This document shows positions 1 through 8,999 of a stretch of 64,000 nt of DNA, in pieces. A program made the translations under genes and the position numbers. Within the stretch, counting starts at the first letter, position 1. Each line of letters begins with the position of its first letter. This DNA comes from Alligator mississippiensis. Lineage: Eukaryota; Chordata; Crocodylia; Alligatoridae. The stretch lies in contig NC_081824.1 of NCBI RefSeq assembly GCF_030867095.1, positions 118,428,162 to 118,492,161 of the forward strand, read 5' to 3'. The notes beneath the pieces are model-generated. The model had not been told where the DNA came from. It searched no databases and saw nothing but the letters and a program-made list of their open reading frames with translations.

Positions 1-360
1 TGGTTTTCTTGTGAGAAATGTGCCCCCACCAGTAATTGGGTATTTCTGTCTTTGATAGATTTCCGGTGTGCGTTCATTCTGGTGCGCAGTTGTTGTTTGG
101 TCTCTCCTATGTATTTTCCATCAGGGCATTTGGTGCATTGGATGAGATATATTACATTTTTGGAGGTGCAGCTCTAAGATACGGGAATGCTAATGGCTCT
201 GTTGTGGGGTGTAGCGATTGTGGGGGTGGTAGCGATGTGTTAGCAGGTTTCGCATTTCTTGTCATGGCATGGTCTGGATCTGTTCGGTGGGTTCTGGGCC
301 TGAGGAAATTTGCTTCTGGTGATGAGGTTAGTGAGATTCAGTGCTTGTTTGAAGGCTAAG
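1..360 (-). pseudogene. Penelope-like element remnant, GIY-YIG endonuclease domain
   Basis: On the minus strand one frame reads CHDKKCETC, a stop, then HI, another stop, then SCTSKNVIYLIQCTKC, followed by KYIGETKQQLRTRMNAH. This is the order found at the C-terminus of Penelope-like retroelements: a Cys-rich linker (CxxxxCxxC), a Cys pair, then a GIY-YIG nuclease with the GIY position as VIY, the YIG motif and the LRxRMNxH helix. Two in-frame stops show it is dead. The element's 3' part runs off the left edge of the window; upstream of about 360 the similarity fades, and no reverse transcriptase is seen. Confidence 0.72.
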
Positions 361-435
361 ATGGGTGGCTAGGATATGATATGTCATATCACCCCTCCCT
401 CAAACCCCCTTCCCTTGACCATGGGTCCCTCTTAC

Positions 436-790
436 CCAGTGTCCTGTGTCACGCAGACCTGGCTAAGCTGGCCATCAAGCTGGCCATTGATCTGACCAGA
501 AAGGAGACCCTGGCCAGGGGAACCCCAGGAGAGCGCGGGGCTGTTTTGCTCTCGTTCTTCCACTCCCATCCTTCCCAAAGTTTCACTGGGCAGTGTCATG
601 CACTCTCTCTGCTTGTTCAGGGGGCAGTGAGCACTGACTGGTGTGCTCTGCTCATGTCCCCTTCTGGCTCCCTTGTTACTAACCTGTGGCCCTCACTCCC
701 TTCCCCATTTTATTTTTATTTGTCACCTGTACTTAGTTGCTATGTCTTTGGTGGCCCCCCTGATTCCCTGTTTTCTTGGGGGCATAAACC
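436..790. repeat. Degenerate approx. 350-bp repeat, copy 1
   Basis: It shares ordered blocks with two later copies: CTGTGTCAC, then GGCTAAGCTGGCC, CCATTGATCTGACC, AAGGAG, GAACCCCAGG, TTTCACTGGGCAG, and a T-rich end. Family identity is unknown. Copies 2 and 3 are adjacent to each other; this copy is about 1.3 kb upstream. Confidence 0.5.
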
Positions 791-799
791 CAAGGTTCC

Positions 800-2130
800 C
801 AAGGCACAGCAAGTAGGCACTGGCAAATTAAGATTTATTGAGGCCCTGGGCAAACAGAAAATTAGAGGCCCCCCACACCCTTTCATTTGAAGCATGAATG
901 TTTCAAAAAGCATTAATAAATTAACCCATTAAATACGTTGTTCTGCCTGTACTCAAGGAGATCAAAATCATCACCCTTCCAAATTCTTCAGCTCAGGCTC
1001 TGAGGGAGCCTCCCAAATTCTGCTTTAGGGTTGCACCACCAGTGCAGACAGCGTCTGCCTCCATGCTTCCTTCAAGACTTTCTCCCCAGAATCAAAGTTT
1101 CACTGGACACTAGTGCTGTATCACCTTTCTGGAAGAGCTCCCATAGGCTCCTGGGAGGTGACAGTAGCTTTATCTTCCATTATTAAAAAAGGAGGTAGTT
1201 GGCTTCCTAGGTGCCACTAACTGCAGGAAGGACAGGATCTGTGCACAGTAGGAACTATAACAGGAAGTTCCTGAGTTCCTTAGTCCCTGAGTCTAAGGAA
1301 GGCTGTCTTCAGTCTATGGTGGGGTGCCTTGACTCTATGGAGGAGTGCCTTGTGTCCAAGGGGGGGGTGTCCTGGGTCTAGACTCTAAGAGGGGTGGGGG
1401 GTGTCTTGCATCTAAACAAGGGTGCCTTGAACCTAGAGGGGTGCCTTGAGTCTATGGGGCAAGATGCATTGAGTGCAAAGGTTTGAGAACCCCGGTTTCA
1501 GCTCTGAGGCAAAGGGCCAGATGAAAACATCCTCATTCTTCCCGAGGGCTCATTCAGCCCCCTTTGAGCCCTGAGCCAGGCCAGGCCCAGCTCGTGGCCC
1601 TGATCCATCTTTGCCACTTAGGTTCCTCACAAATTCCTTTGGAGTCATTTTGGACAGGGTGGGAGGGCAACTCCTGCTGCAGTCCCCCTGTGGAGCCCTA
1701 GCACTTGCCAGGAGAGGAGCTCTTTCTTTCCCCCTCGCCTGAGGGGTGAGGGACCAGCTGTGCACCTAGTGCAGGGAGGCATAGCCAGGAGCTGTGGCTG
1801 CCCGAAGAGGTGGGAAGGCAGGTGCTGGAAGCTTCCCAGCCACCTGCCCCCCACCCACCCATTACCCCCAGCTCAGGGACCCACTCCACCAGAGTGAGCA
1901 GGATATGCCCCCGCAGCAGCCCGGCCCCAGTGCCAGCCCTGCCACTGCTGCTGCCGGTGGTAGCCAGACAGGAGGATGCACCCCTGGCAGCTGCCGCTGC
2001 CATGCACCTTGCTGGGCAGTGCTGCCACTGCCACTCTGCACAGCTACCCATGCAGTGCGATGCTGGACCATGCCGCATGTTATTTTTCCAAGGGGGCCCC
2101 TGATCGGCAGGGGCCCCGGACCCAAACTGC
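800..2130. other. Gene-free stretch, AT/GC mixed then GC-rich
   Basis: No gene or boundary resolved. 1300-1480 holds an imperfect short tandem array of 'GGGGTGCCTTGAGTCTA'-like units, with 5 to 7 degenerate copies. 1700-2130 is GC-rich with long open frames on both strands, typical of GC-rich repeat cores and not of coding sequence. Confidence 0.35.
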
Positions 2131-2134
2131 CCCT

Positions 2135-2797
2135 GCAAATAGGCATGTGTCACTAAGAGGCTCTAGCAAAGCTGGTCTTTGAACTCACCAAGAACGTGGT
2201 TGTACTGGGGCGGGGGGTCTTCCAGTCCCACATCCATGCATGTCTCCAGGAAGTTTCACTGAGCAGCATCTGCTGGCTCCTTGGACTCATTTGGGGGGCT
2301 ATGGGTGCTGGCTGGCGTGCTGTGCTCGATGTATCCTCCTTGGAGCACTTGTTATTAACCTTTGACTACCACTCCTGTCCCTGTTTTTACTTTAGTAGCC
2401 CCAGGTATTCAGTTGTGGCACATTTAATGGCCCTTTTCAGCAACAAAGGGGGTTAGGCGTCTGTGTTGGCCCAAACCCCCAGTCCCCTGTGTGCAACAAA
2501 TAGGCCTGTGTCACAAAGAGGTCCTAGCTAAGCCAGCCATTGATCTGACCCGGAAGGAGGCTGTGGATGGAGGAACCCCAGGTGACAGTCTGGATGTTTT
2601 CCAATCCCTCATCTGTTCATATCTCCAGACAGAGTTTTACTGGGCAGCAGCCACTGGCTTCTTGGATTAGTTCAGCGCATTGGCCAGTGTGCTTTACTTG
2701 GTATCCCCCCATTGGAGCACTTTTGACCCTTTCCTTCCTCCTCCCATGTTCCTGCTTTTGCATTAGTTGTCCAAAGAACTCAGTGCACATTTAGTAA
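2135..2797. repeat. Degenerate approx. 350-bp repeat, copies 2 and 3 in tandem
   Basis: Copy 2 (about 2135-2455) and copy 3 (about 2490-2797) share with copy 1 the start (GTGTCAC, AGAGG, TAGC), the middle (TCTCCAGG/ACAG, GTTTCACTGAGCAGC and GTTTTACTGGGCAGC) and the end (TGGAGCACTT, CATTTAG/TGG). Similarity is clear by eye but has many gaps. No coding frame is shared. Confidence 0.5.
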
Positions 2798-2870
2798 TAA
2801 CCAGGGATCCAGGTTTTCTCTTATTAAAACCCTCAAAAGCCACATTTTTCCATGATTAAAATGAAACACC

Positions 2871-3010
2871 TCACAAGCAGTCAGTGTGCAAGAGGCAATA
2901 CCTTTTATTAGACCAGCTACAAAGCTGAAAAACAAATCTCTTTTGCAGGCTTTTGGGCACATGCACTGTTCCTCAAGCATAGGGGAATGCAAAAATTGTG
3001 AAATTTCTTC
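2871..3010. repeat. Foldback element 'family F', one arm only
   Basis: CAAGCAGTCAGTGTGCAAGAG is followed by CTTTTATTAGACCAGCTAC and a stretch ending GGCTTTTGGGCACATGC, the same order as the left arm of the complete foldback at 3693-4019. The first 30 bases of the arm and the opposite arm are missing. Confidence 0.6.
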
Positions 3011-3224
3011 CAGGTAGAAATGAAAATTCATATTTCACAGGAGAGCAGTGTAAGATTTCCTGGCTGGAAATGTTCATTTTTCATTTTATGCAAATTAAGC
3101 TCAAATAAAGGTTTGAGCAGTTTATTTACCTCAAAGGTGTCTGATGACAAGCAGGATGTTGAATATATTGAATTATGTTGAATTATGCTTCTTTCTTGTT
3201 ACAATGTTTAATATTTCACACAGG

Positions 3225-3498
3225 GGCAATGCATAGGAGGTACACATGGGTACATGTGCACCCCCTGAGCGTGGCAGTGTACCCCTACAAAAAGTTGCTG
3301 CTTACCACTCCCCCCACCCCCGCCAACACTGCTGGAAGCATCTGCAGGTGGTCACTGACCCCTGGTCGGCACTCGCCACCCGACAGCACCGGAGGCGTCT
3401 ATGGGAAAATCCACTTACTGTCGTTGTGCTCCTGCCACCACTGCCATGCTCCCACCACCGCCGTGCCCCCCAGCTGCCGAGGACATGCATCATTCATG
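3225..3498. mobile_element. Short hAT-type MITE, CATAGG-ended family (copy d)
   Basis: It starts GGCAATGCATAGGAGGTACA and shares GTGCACCCCCTGAGCGTGGC with the copy at 7899-8125. The right end ATGCATCATTCATGA pairs loosely with the left end. TTTCACACAGG (left) and TTTCACAGG (right) may be a target duplication damaged by a 2-bp change. The body is C-rich with short CCACC-type repeats. Confidence 0.5.
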
Positions 3499-3692
3499 AT
3501 TTCACAGGAGGATTGGTGATGAAAGGGTCTCCTGGGCAAGGAATTTCTCTTATTTTAAGATTGTTCTGCAGGTATGCAAATATTGCTCAAAACAAAAGGC
3601 TGGAGCAAGGGCCTTAAATTTTGCTTCCTTCTTGTAAAATTATGAAGTTTTAATTTCAAAATGGCTAATTATGATATCTTCCATGTTTCAGG

Positions 3693-4019
3693 GATACAGG
3701 TTTTAGCCGTGTTGGTCTAATACAAGCAGTCAGTGTGCAAGAGGTGATATCTTTTATTAGACCAACTCGATAGTTGCAAAAAAAAAAATCTCTCTTTATT
3801 TGCAAGCTTTCGGGCACATGTGGCCTTCCTTAGGCATAGGAAAAATATTACAATCTTTGCATTGAGGAAGGATACATTTGAGAAAGGATACATGTGCCCA
3901 AAAACTTGCAAATAAAGAAAAATAAATGTTTGCAACTGTCTAGTTGATCTAATAAAAGATATCACCTCTTGCACACTGACTGCTTGTATTCTTAAACCAA
4001 CATGACTAAAACCTGTATC
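3693..4019. mobile_element. 327-bp foldback (palindromic) element, family F
   Basis: The left arm begins GATACAGGTTTTAGCCGTGT, and the reverse complement of the right end begins GATACAGGTTTTAGTCATGT. The arms stay alignable for roughly 150 bases each (AAGCAGTCAGTGTGCAAGAG, TATCTTTTATTAGACCAACT, GCAAGCTTTCGGGCACATGT), so the whole element is a near-complete hairpin with a short loop around 3855. No coding capacity. Confidence 0.75.
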
Positions 4020-4329
4020 AGTTGAACACAATGTTTAACTGATGTATTTACAATTTTAAAGAAATGTGGAAGCCTGCCAGTGCCTCTATCACTATAATAA
4101 AATAAATTCTAAATACCTATACATTTTGGCATTTGATTTTGGGATTTTTAGCATGGAATATCAGAGCTCTCCCTGCCCCCTTCACTCAACAGGACACAAG
4201 TCCAGCTGAAACTGTCCCACTCCACTGCTTTGTGATGCTGAGCAGCCCTGTCCATGCCATTGCCCCTTACTTCCGGTCCACAGTCCCCCAGCTCTGCTGG
4301 TGCCCCTCACTCCCAGTCCAGAGCCCCCC

Positions 4330-5030
4330 ACCCTCCCCAAGTCTGCAGATGGGGGCCCCCAGCTGCCAGGGTTCTGGGGCTAGAGACCTGGGTCCACAGC
4401 TCCCTGCTCCCCAGCAGCACCAGAGCCCCAGCTGCAACCCCTGGGAGTGTGGAGCCCAGCTCCCCCACCGCCACAGGCAGCACAGCTAGAACAAAGCCCA
4501 TGATTGTGGAGTGGCGCAAATGTGAGCTGGCGGTGGTGGGATCAGGGCTTCCTACTCTGTTGCTCTCACCCTGAGGCCTCTGCAGCCCAGTGGGCAAGAC
4601 CCAGTGCAGAAGGGCAAGAGCAGAGCAGGGATTCATGGTGCCACCACTGGGAGCCCCATGTTCCCGTGGGAAGGCACTTCCTGCCCACCCAGTAGCAGTG
4701 GGGGGCACAACTCCGTGCCGCCACACCTGCTACTGCCAGGCAGACGGAGGCATCTTGCCCCATGGTGATGCAGAGGCACCTAGAGGGAGGGCAGCAGGGT
4801 GAGAAGCCCTGAGCCAACAGCCGCCAGCTTACATCTGCCCTCCCACCCCACCGCACAAATCTGGAGGGTACGCCCCTGGAGGTGCGCACACTGGTGGGTA
4901 GCCTACTGCCCCCACCCTGCAGCTCCCCCAAGTGAGCTGTTGCACGCATATGCACATGGTGCCCCCTGCCTGATTACCCTCCTCCCGCTCCCCCCCAGCC
5001 CCTTGCAAGCTGAAACTCTGCCAACCTGTA
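4330..5030. repeat. GC-rich block with imperfect inverted repeat
   Basis: A segment at about 4508-4580 (AAATGTGAGCTGGCGG, CAGGGCTTC, CTCACCCTG, CCTCTGCAG) recurs inverted at about 4763-4860. Between them is more GC-rich sequence that is itself partly palindromic. Long frames on both strands reflect composition. It probably belongs to the family E element around it. Confidence 0.5.
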
Positions 5031-5239
5031 AGGGGAAATCCATGATTTCCACATTTTTCTCCTAAAATGAGAAAATCTGTGTTTTTTCATGGCAAACAGA
5101 AAACCTAGGATCCTGCTTAATAACTGTTTTTGTATGGGCTCAAACCTATGTTCCTTATGTGCACCAAGTAGTCCTGTGTTGAAAGGGTGGATGCTGAAAG
5201 GGAGAGTGAACAGGGTTTGACCAGGGTTTTTTCCCCCAT

Positions 5240-5525
5240 TGTTCCTCTCCCACTTGCAGCCTCCAGCATTTAAGGTCCAGGAAGTTCTGATTCAGAGGCT
5301 GCATCCCTAACTCCCATGCTCAATAACTACTGATACACCTTTCCTCCAAGAATTTGTCCAGTCTCTTTTTTAATCTGATTAGGTTGTCAGCTTTCACAAC
5401 ATCTTATGGCTACAAGTTCCACATTTTAATTCTATGCTGCGTTAAAAAGAACTTCCTTTTGTTAGTTTTAAACTTCCTACCTACTAGTTTCATTTTGTGA
5501 TCCCTAATTCTTGTACTATGAGACA
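5240..5525 (-). mobile_element. L2/CR1-clade LINE 3' fragment
   Basis: It is colinear with 61130-61432 (shared CCTCCAGCATTTAAGGT, AGGAAGTTCTGATTCAGAGG, AAGAATTTGTCCA, AGTTTCATTTT). On the minus strand the 61-kb copy codes for the tail of a LINE ORF2 (see that entry). This copy is more decayed and shows no open frame of note. Confidence 0.6.
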
Positions 5526-5919
5526 GTAAATGATAAATCCCTGTTTACTGTATTTTTACCATTTAGCATTTGGATTCAGGTATGGAGAGGTAGGAGAAGA
5601 GTGTTAGAGTTGGCAGGAGGTGGAAAAGGGGAAAGGTTGTGCTTCAGTTGGAAAGGCCTGGGGGAAGGTCAGAATTCACCAAGCAGAAAAAGGAACTATG
5701 AGGAGAAAAACGATGAAGGTCTCTAATGTAATGTTAATTAATTGGTCCCAATTTACAGAGGTAATATACCAGTCATATCAAATCCTTCAATTAGGTTTTT
5801 TCTCAGCGACAAAATAGGATCAGGGCCTACTCAGATAGTATCTGAACCAGAAAAAAAGGGAAGACACACAACGTGGGAATCAATACCACCCCCATGCAGC
5901 AGTAGGATGGCACAATATT

Positions 5920-6050
5920 TATACTTTTGTGGACGTATTTACTTATTACCATATATTGTACTTATATTGTTATAGCACTTGGGTGCCCTAGTCATGGATC
6001 AGGGTCACTGTGTGGATAGCCCAGAGAACTTGCAACTTAATTATAAGCAC
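5920..6050. repeat. Ancient L3/CR1-type 3' fragment
   Basis: TATAGCACTTGGGTGCCCTA, GTCATGGATCAGGGTCACTG and the following 'CCAGAGAACTTGCAACTTAA' resemble the widespread amniote repeat with 'GGACCAGGGCCCCACTGTG' and 'CAAAGAGCTTACAATCTAA'. Two relatives lie at 35700-35930 and 52400-52500. The family name is from memory. Confidence 0.45.
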
Positions 6051-6059
6051 AGAAACAGT

Positions 6060-6880
6060 ATATGGGTATATATATGGGCATTGAGCAAAAGAGAGCTTTA
6101 AAGAGGGATTTGAAGGAGGTTGTTCATGAGGAGTATAAGCAGCAGCAAGAGAGAACGCATGGAGCTAAGGCTGCAGACAGTGACAATTTTCACCTGATCT
6201 GGCCGAAGAAAGCAGTTTAGCTGTGACCGAACACAAGTGCATGGCTGCAAACAGCTTCAAAAATGGCTGATTAGGTGAAAGTCTGACCCCTCATTGTATG
6301 AGGTATGGGATAAAGATGTTAAAGAATGTAGGGTCTTTTGTAACCTGCGTGTTCACAGCTCCCAGCCTGTCCCTGTTTTCAAAATGGGAGGGGGGGAAAG
6401 GAAACAGAGGGAACTTTGCCTGGTGGGGGGGTTCAGCACCACCCCCCACCCCGGAGGGTGGTGCAGGTGTATTGCAGCCCCCCAAGGTTGGGAGGGGCTC
6501 TAATTCACCCACCCCACCCTTCAGCACTAGCCGGGGAGCCCCAAGAATGAGCTCCCTCCATGGCCTTCCCCCCTCCCATTCTGAAAATAGCGAGCACTGG
6601 CAGAGAGCCTGGCCATTGGGTTGGGAACCTGACTGCAGGCTCCCAGCTTGCAGCTAGGTTCCCCTCCCCCTGCAGCAACAGTGAACTTCTGTTTGGTCTG
6701 GAGTAATGTTGTAACTCAAAACACTTTGCAAAAATTGTTCTGAGTTATAGCTGGGCTGAACTGCTGTCTGCACCCAACATGATAAAGGTTAGCATCATGG
6801 ACCAAGTGGAGGTGAGTGAGCCTCACAGGATGGGGTAGTCATGCTGGAAAGGCTCTGAAAATAGATTACCTCCAAGTACC
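6060..6880. other. Gene-free stretch
   Basis: Mixed sequence with a G/C-rich patch at 6385-6560 (runs of G and CACCCC). No boundary, repeat family or gene recognised. Confidence 0.3.
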
Positions 6881-6888
6881 CTAATCAC

Positions 6889-7539
6889 TGGGGATCCTGG
6901 TTTTCCATTTCCCACAGAAAAACAGAAAAAACCACGGATTTCCCCTTTTTATCAGAGAAAACATGGATTTCTCCTTTTAGCTGAGAAACTCGCGGATTCC
7001 CTGCTTTTGCAAAGAGCTCTGCAGGCTGGTTGAGCTCTAGCCTGCAAAAGCTGTTTGCAAACAGGGCGGGAAACCCCCAGCCCTGCCCAGAGGGGGAGGG
7101 GGAGGGGGAAGGGCAGGGCCTGAGGCTCTCAGTCAGCACAGCTCCACTCAGCTTGGCTTCACTCTTCACTACTGGAGCCTGAGGGCTTGCAGGGGGGCTG
7201 GAGGCCCTGGGTCCCTGGCCCCATAGCCCTGGCAGCTGGGGGGCCCCTCCAGCAGGGACAGGGGCTGTGGGTGGGGGCAAGAGGCACAAGTAGGGCAGAG
7301 GGAATGTTGTGGGAGCAATGAGGGGCACCAGCAGGGTTGGGATGATTTTGGGAATGAGTGAGGGGCACCAGCAGAGCTGGGGGGTCACTGCAGGGTGAGT
7401 GAGGGGCACCAGCAGGGCTAGGGGAGGCTGCAGGGGGCTTTCAATTTTAATAATGGATTTTGGGGGTTTTATCAGAGAATTTGCAATTTTTTGTCAGAGA
7501 ATTTGTGATTTTTTTTATCAGAGAAAACCAAGATCCCTG
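6889..7539. mobile_element. hAT-type non-autonomous transposon, family E (complete, 651 bp)
   Basis: The target duplication CTAATCAC at 6881-6888 and 7540-7547 is perfect. The left end is TGGGGATCCTGGTTTTCC and the reverse complement of the right end is CAGGGATCTTGGTTTTCTC, a terminal inverted repeat of about 17 bp. Inner flanks repeat GGATTTCTCC/AGAGAAT-like motifs and the core is GC-rich. An 8-bp duplication with CAGGG-type ends is the hAT signature. No transposase frame is present. Confidence 0.85.
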
Positions 7540-7549
7540 CTAATCACCA

Positions 7550-7890
7550 AGCTATTGTGGGTTTTTTTCTCCCACCGGTCTCTCACTCCAGTTTCAGTTG
7601 TTCCACTTTGTATAAATAATTAATAATTTACTGACAATAAGACTGGAACTCTGAGCTCCCATATGCCAGCTTGTTATCCCAATCACTGTACTAAAGGTCA
7701 GGTTCTTTTCCAATGAATAGTGACAATTTAATTCAAAGCAGAACAGGAGGGCGCGGCACAGAGACACTTTCAAAAAGCCTATTATATCCTGCTTGCTAAA
7801 TACCTCACCTAAGATGTGGGTTCAAGTCCTTGTACTGAATGAGACTCTGATGTCACAAGGTACTGCTCTGACTACTAGATTATTGGTTAT
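7550..7890. other. Gene-free stretch, possible tRNA-like SINE traces
   Basis: Short blocks such as GGGTTCAAGTCCTTGT (7819) resemble a tRNA B box, but no A box or full cloverleaf is found. I do not call a SINE here. Confidence 0.25.
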
Positions 7891-7898
7891 TCCTGGAT

Positions 7899-8125
7899 AT
7901 TGGCGATGCGTAGGGGGTGCATGTGCACCCCCTGAGCGTGGCGGTGCACCCCCTACAAAAAGGCACCACCGACAGTGTCGACAGCGCCTGCAGTTGGTCA
8001 CCACTCACCACCCACTCCCTTGCCACCATCAGCATCTGCAGGAGCTCCCCACTTACCACCACCACGCTCCCAGCGCCACCGTGCCCCCCCCCCCTCCCCA
8101 CCACTCGGGGCACACATTGTTCATG
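7899..8125. mobile_element. Short hAT-type MITE, CATAGG-ended family (copy e)
   Basis: TTCCTGGAT occurs at 7890-7898 and again at 8126-8134, giving an 8-9 bp target duplication. The element reads ATTGGCGATGCGTAGGGGGT at the left and its right end inverts to CATGAACAATGTGTGCCCCG. It shares GTGCACCCCCTGAGCGTGGC with the copy at 3225. The C-rich body has no coding function. Confidence 0.6.
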
Positions 8126-8448
8126 TTCCTGGATGGCATTCAGCTTTTCTGCAGATGGGACAACCAAGTTTAGGCACTTCACCCCAGAAATAGGTTCGTG
8201 GTTGAAGATCATAAGCTTGATAAGCAAAATGCCCACTGCTAGCCAGGTCAGCTGCATAGACATCCAGGCTGCACCCATTTCCTGCACATTTCATTTGTTT
8301 CTGCTTTTGTTAGCTCCCTATTCCATGGTTTCAGAGATACCTAACTTCTCACATTCATTTTATGCAGAGCCTAGATTTGCAAAGCATGGCTGAGGATTCC
8401 GGTAGGTGGCAGGATACCTATGACTTCAGTCGAGCTGAGGCTCTAGCC

Positions 8449-8983
8449 CAGGGGTCAGCAACGTGTCTGGGCAGAGTGCCAAAAACACCCACAACCTTGA
8501 CTAGTAAGGCATTGGTGTGCCAGGGGCATCTGGCTAGGGATTCATGAGGGGCCCAATCCTTGTTGTGGCAGCGCAGCCTGGGCCCCTTCCCTGCTGTCTG
8601 CCCCAAGGTGTGCATGCACCCGCCACTGGCAACGAGCTGGGCTGGGGCTCCACAGACCTCGGTGCAGCTGCTTGCATCTTCCCAGCTGCCTGCCACAGCT
8701 GACCTGGGCTCTAGTCAGGCCCCTGCCTTTCACCACAGATCCAAGGCTCCTTGCAGCAAGCAGTGGTGAGGCTGCAAGGAGCTGCACCAAGGTCTGTGGA
8801 GCCCCAGCCTGGTTTGTTGCCAGCAGTGGGTGCACACACACCTCTGGACAGACGGTGTGGGATCTGCGAGAGGCCTGATCCTTGTTGTGGCAGTGCAGCT
8901 GTGGACTCTTCCCCACCATCTGCCCCAAGACACACATGCCAAGCAAAATGCCTTCTCGTGCCATGCTCTGGCATGTACCCCTA
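8449..8983. mobile_element. hAT-type non-autonomous transposon (535 bp)
   Basis: The duplication CTCTAGCC at 8441-8448 and 8984-8991 is perfect. The left end is CAGGGGTCAGCAACGTGTC; the reverse complement of the right end is TAGGGGTACATGCCAGAGC. Inside, the block ATCCTTGTTGTGGCAG with its following TCTGCCCCAAG occurs twice (8556 and 8877), and the segment CTCCACAGACCTCGGTGCAG at 8649 recurs inverted near 8785. No transposase. Confidence 0.82.
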
Positions 8984-8999
8984 CTCTAGCCCTAAATTA

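Larger units (their letters stand above)
2801..5118. mobile_element. hAT-like element 'family E', split by nested insertions
   Basis: The left end CCAGGGATCCAGGTTTTCTC (2801) and the right end GAAAACCTAGGATCCTG (to 5118) are inverted copies. The flanks GTAATAAC (left) and TTAATAAC (right, one base offset) look like a duplicated target with one mismatch. The complete copy at 6889-7539 defines the family. Between the ends lie the insertions at 2875, 3225 and 3693 and a GC-rich imperfect palindrome. That both ends belong to one insertion is an inference. Confidence 0.45.

Noticed and set aside
381..890. 169-codon open frame
   Set aside because: It lies over a degenerate 350-bp repeat unit; the other copies of the unit do not keep the frame, and no domain or splice support is present.
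6885..7409. 174-aa open frame on the minus strand
   Set aside because: It falls inside the complete hAT-type element 6889-7539 and shows no transposase or other domain.
8449..8983. CRISPR-like direct repeats
   Set aside because: The repeated blocks are two unequal copies within a eukaryotic transposon, without regular spacers; no prokaryotic features exist in the window.
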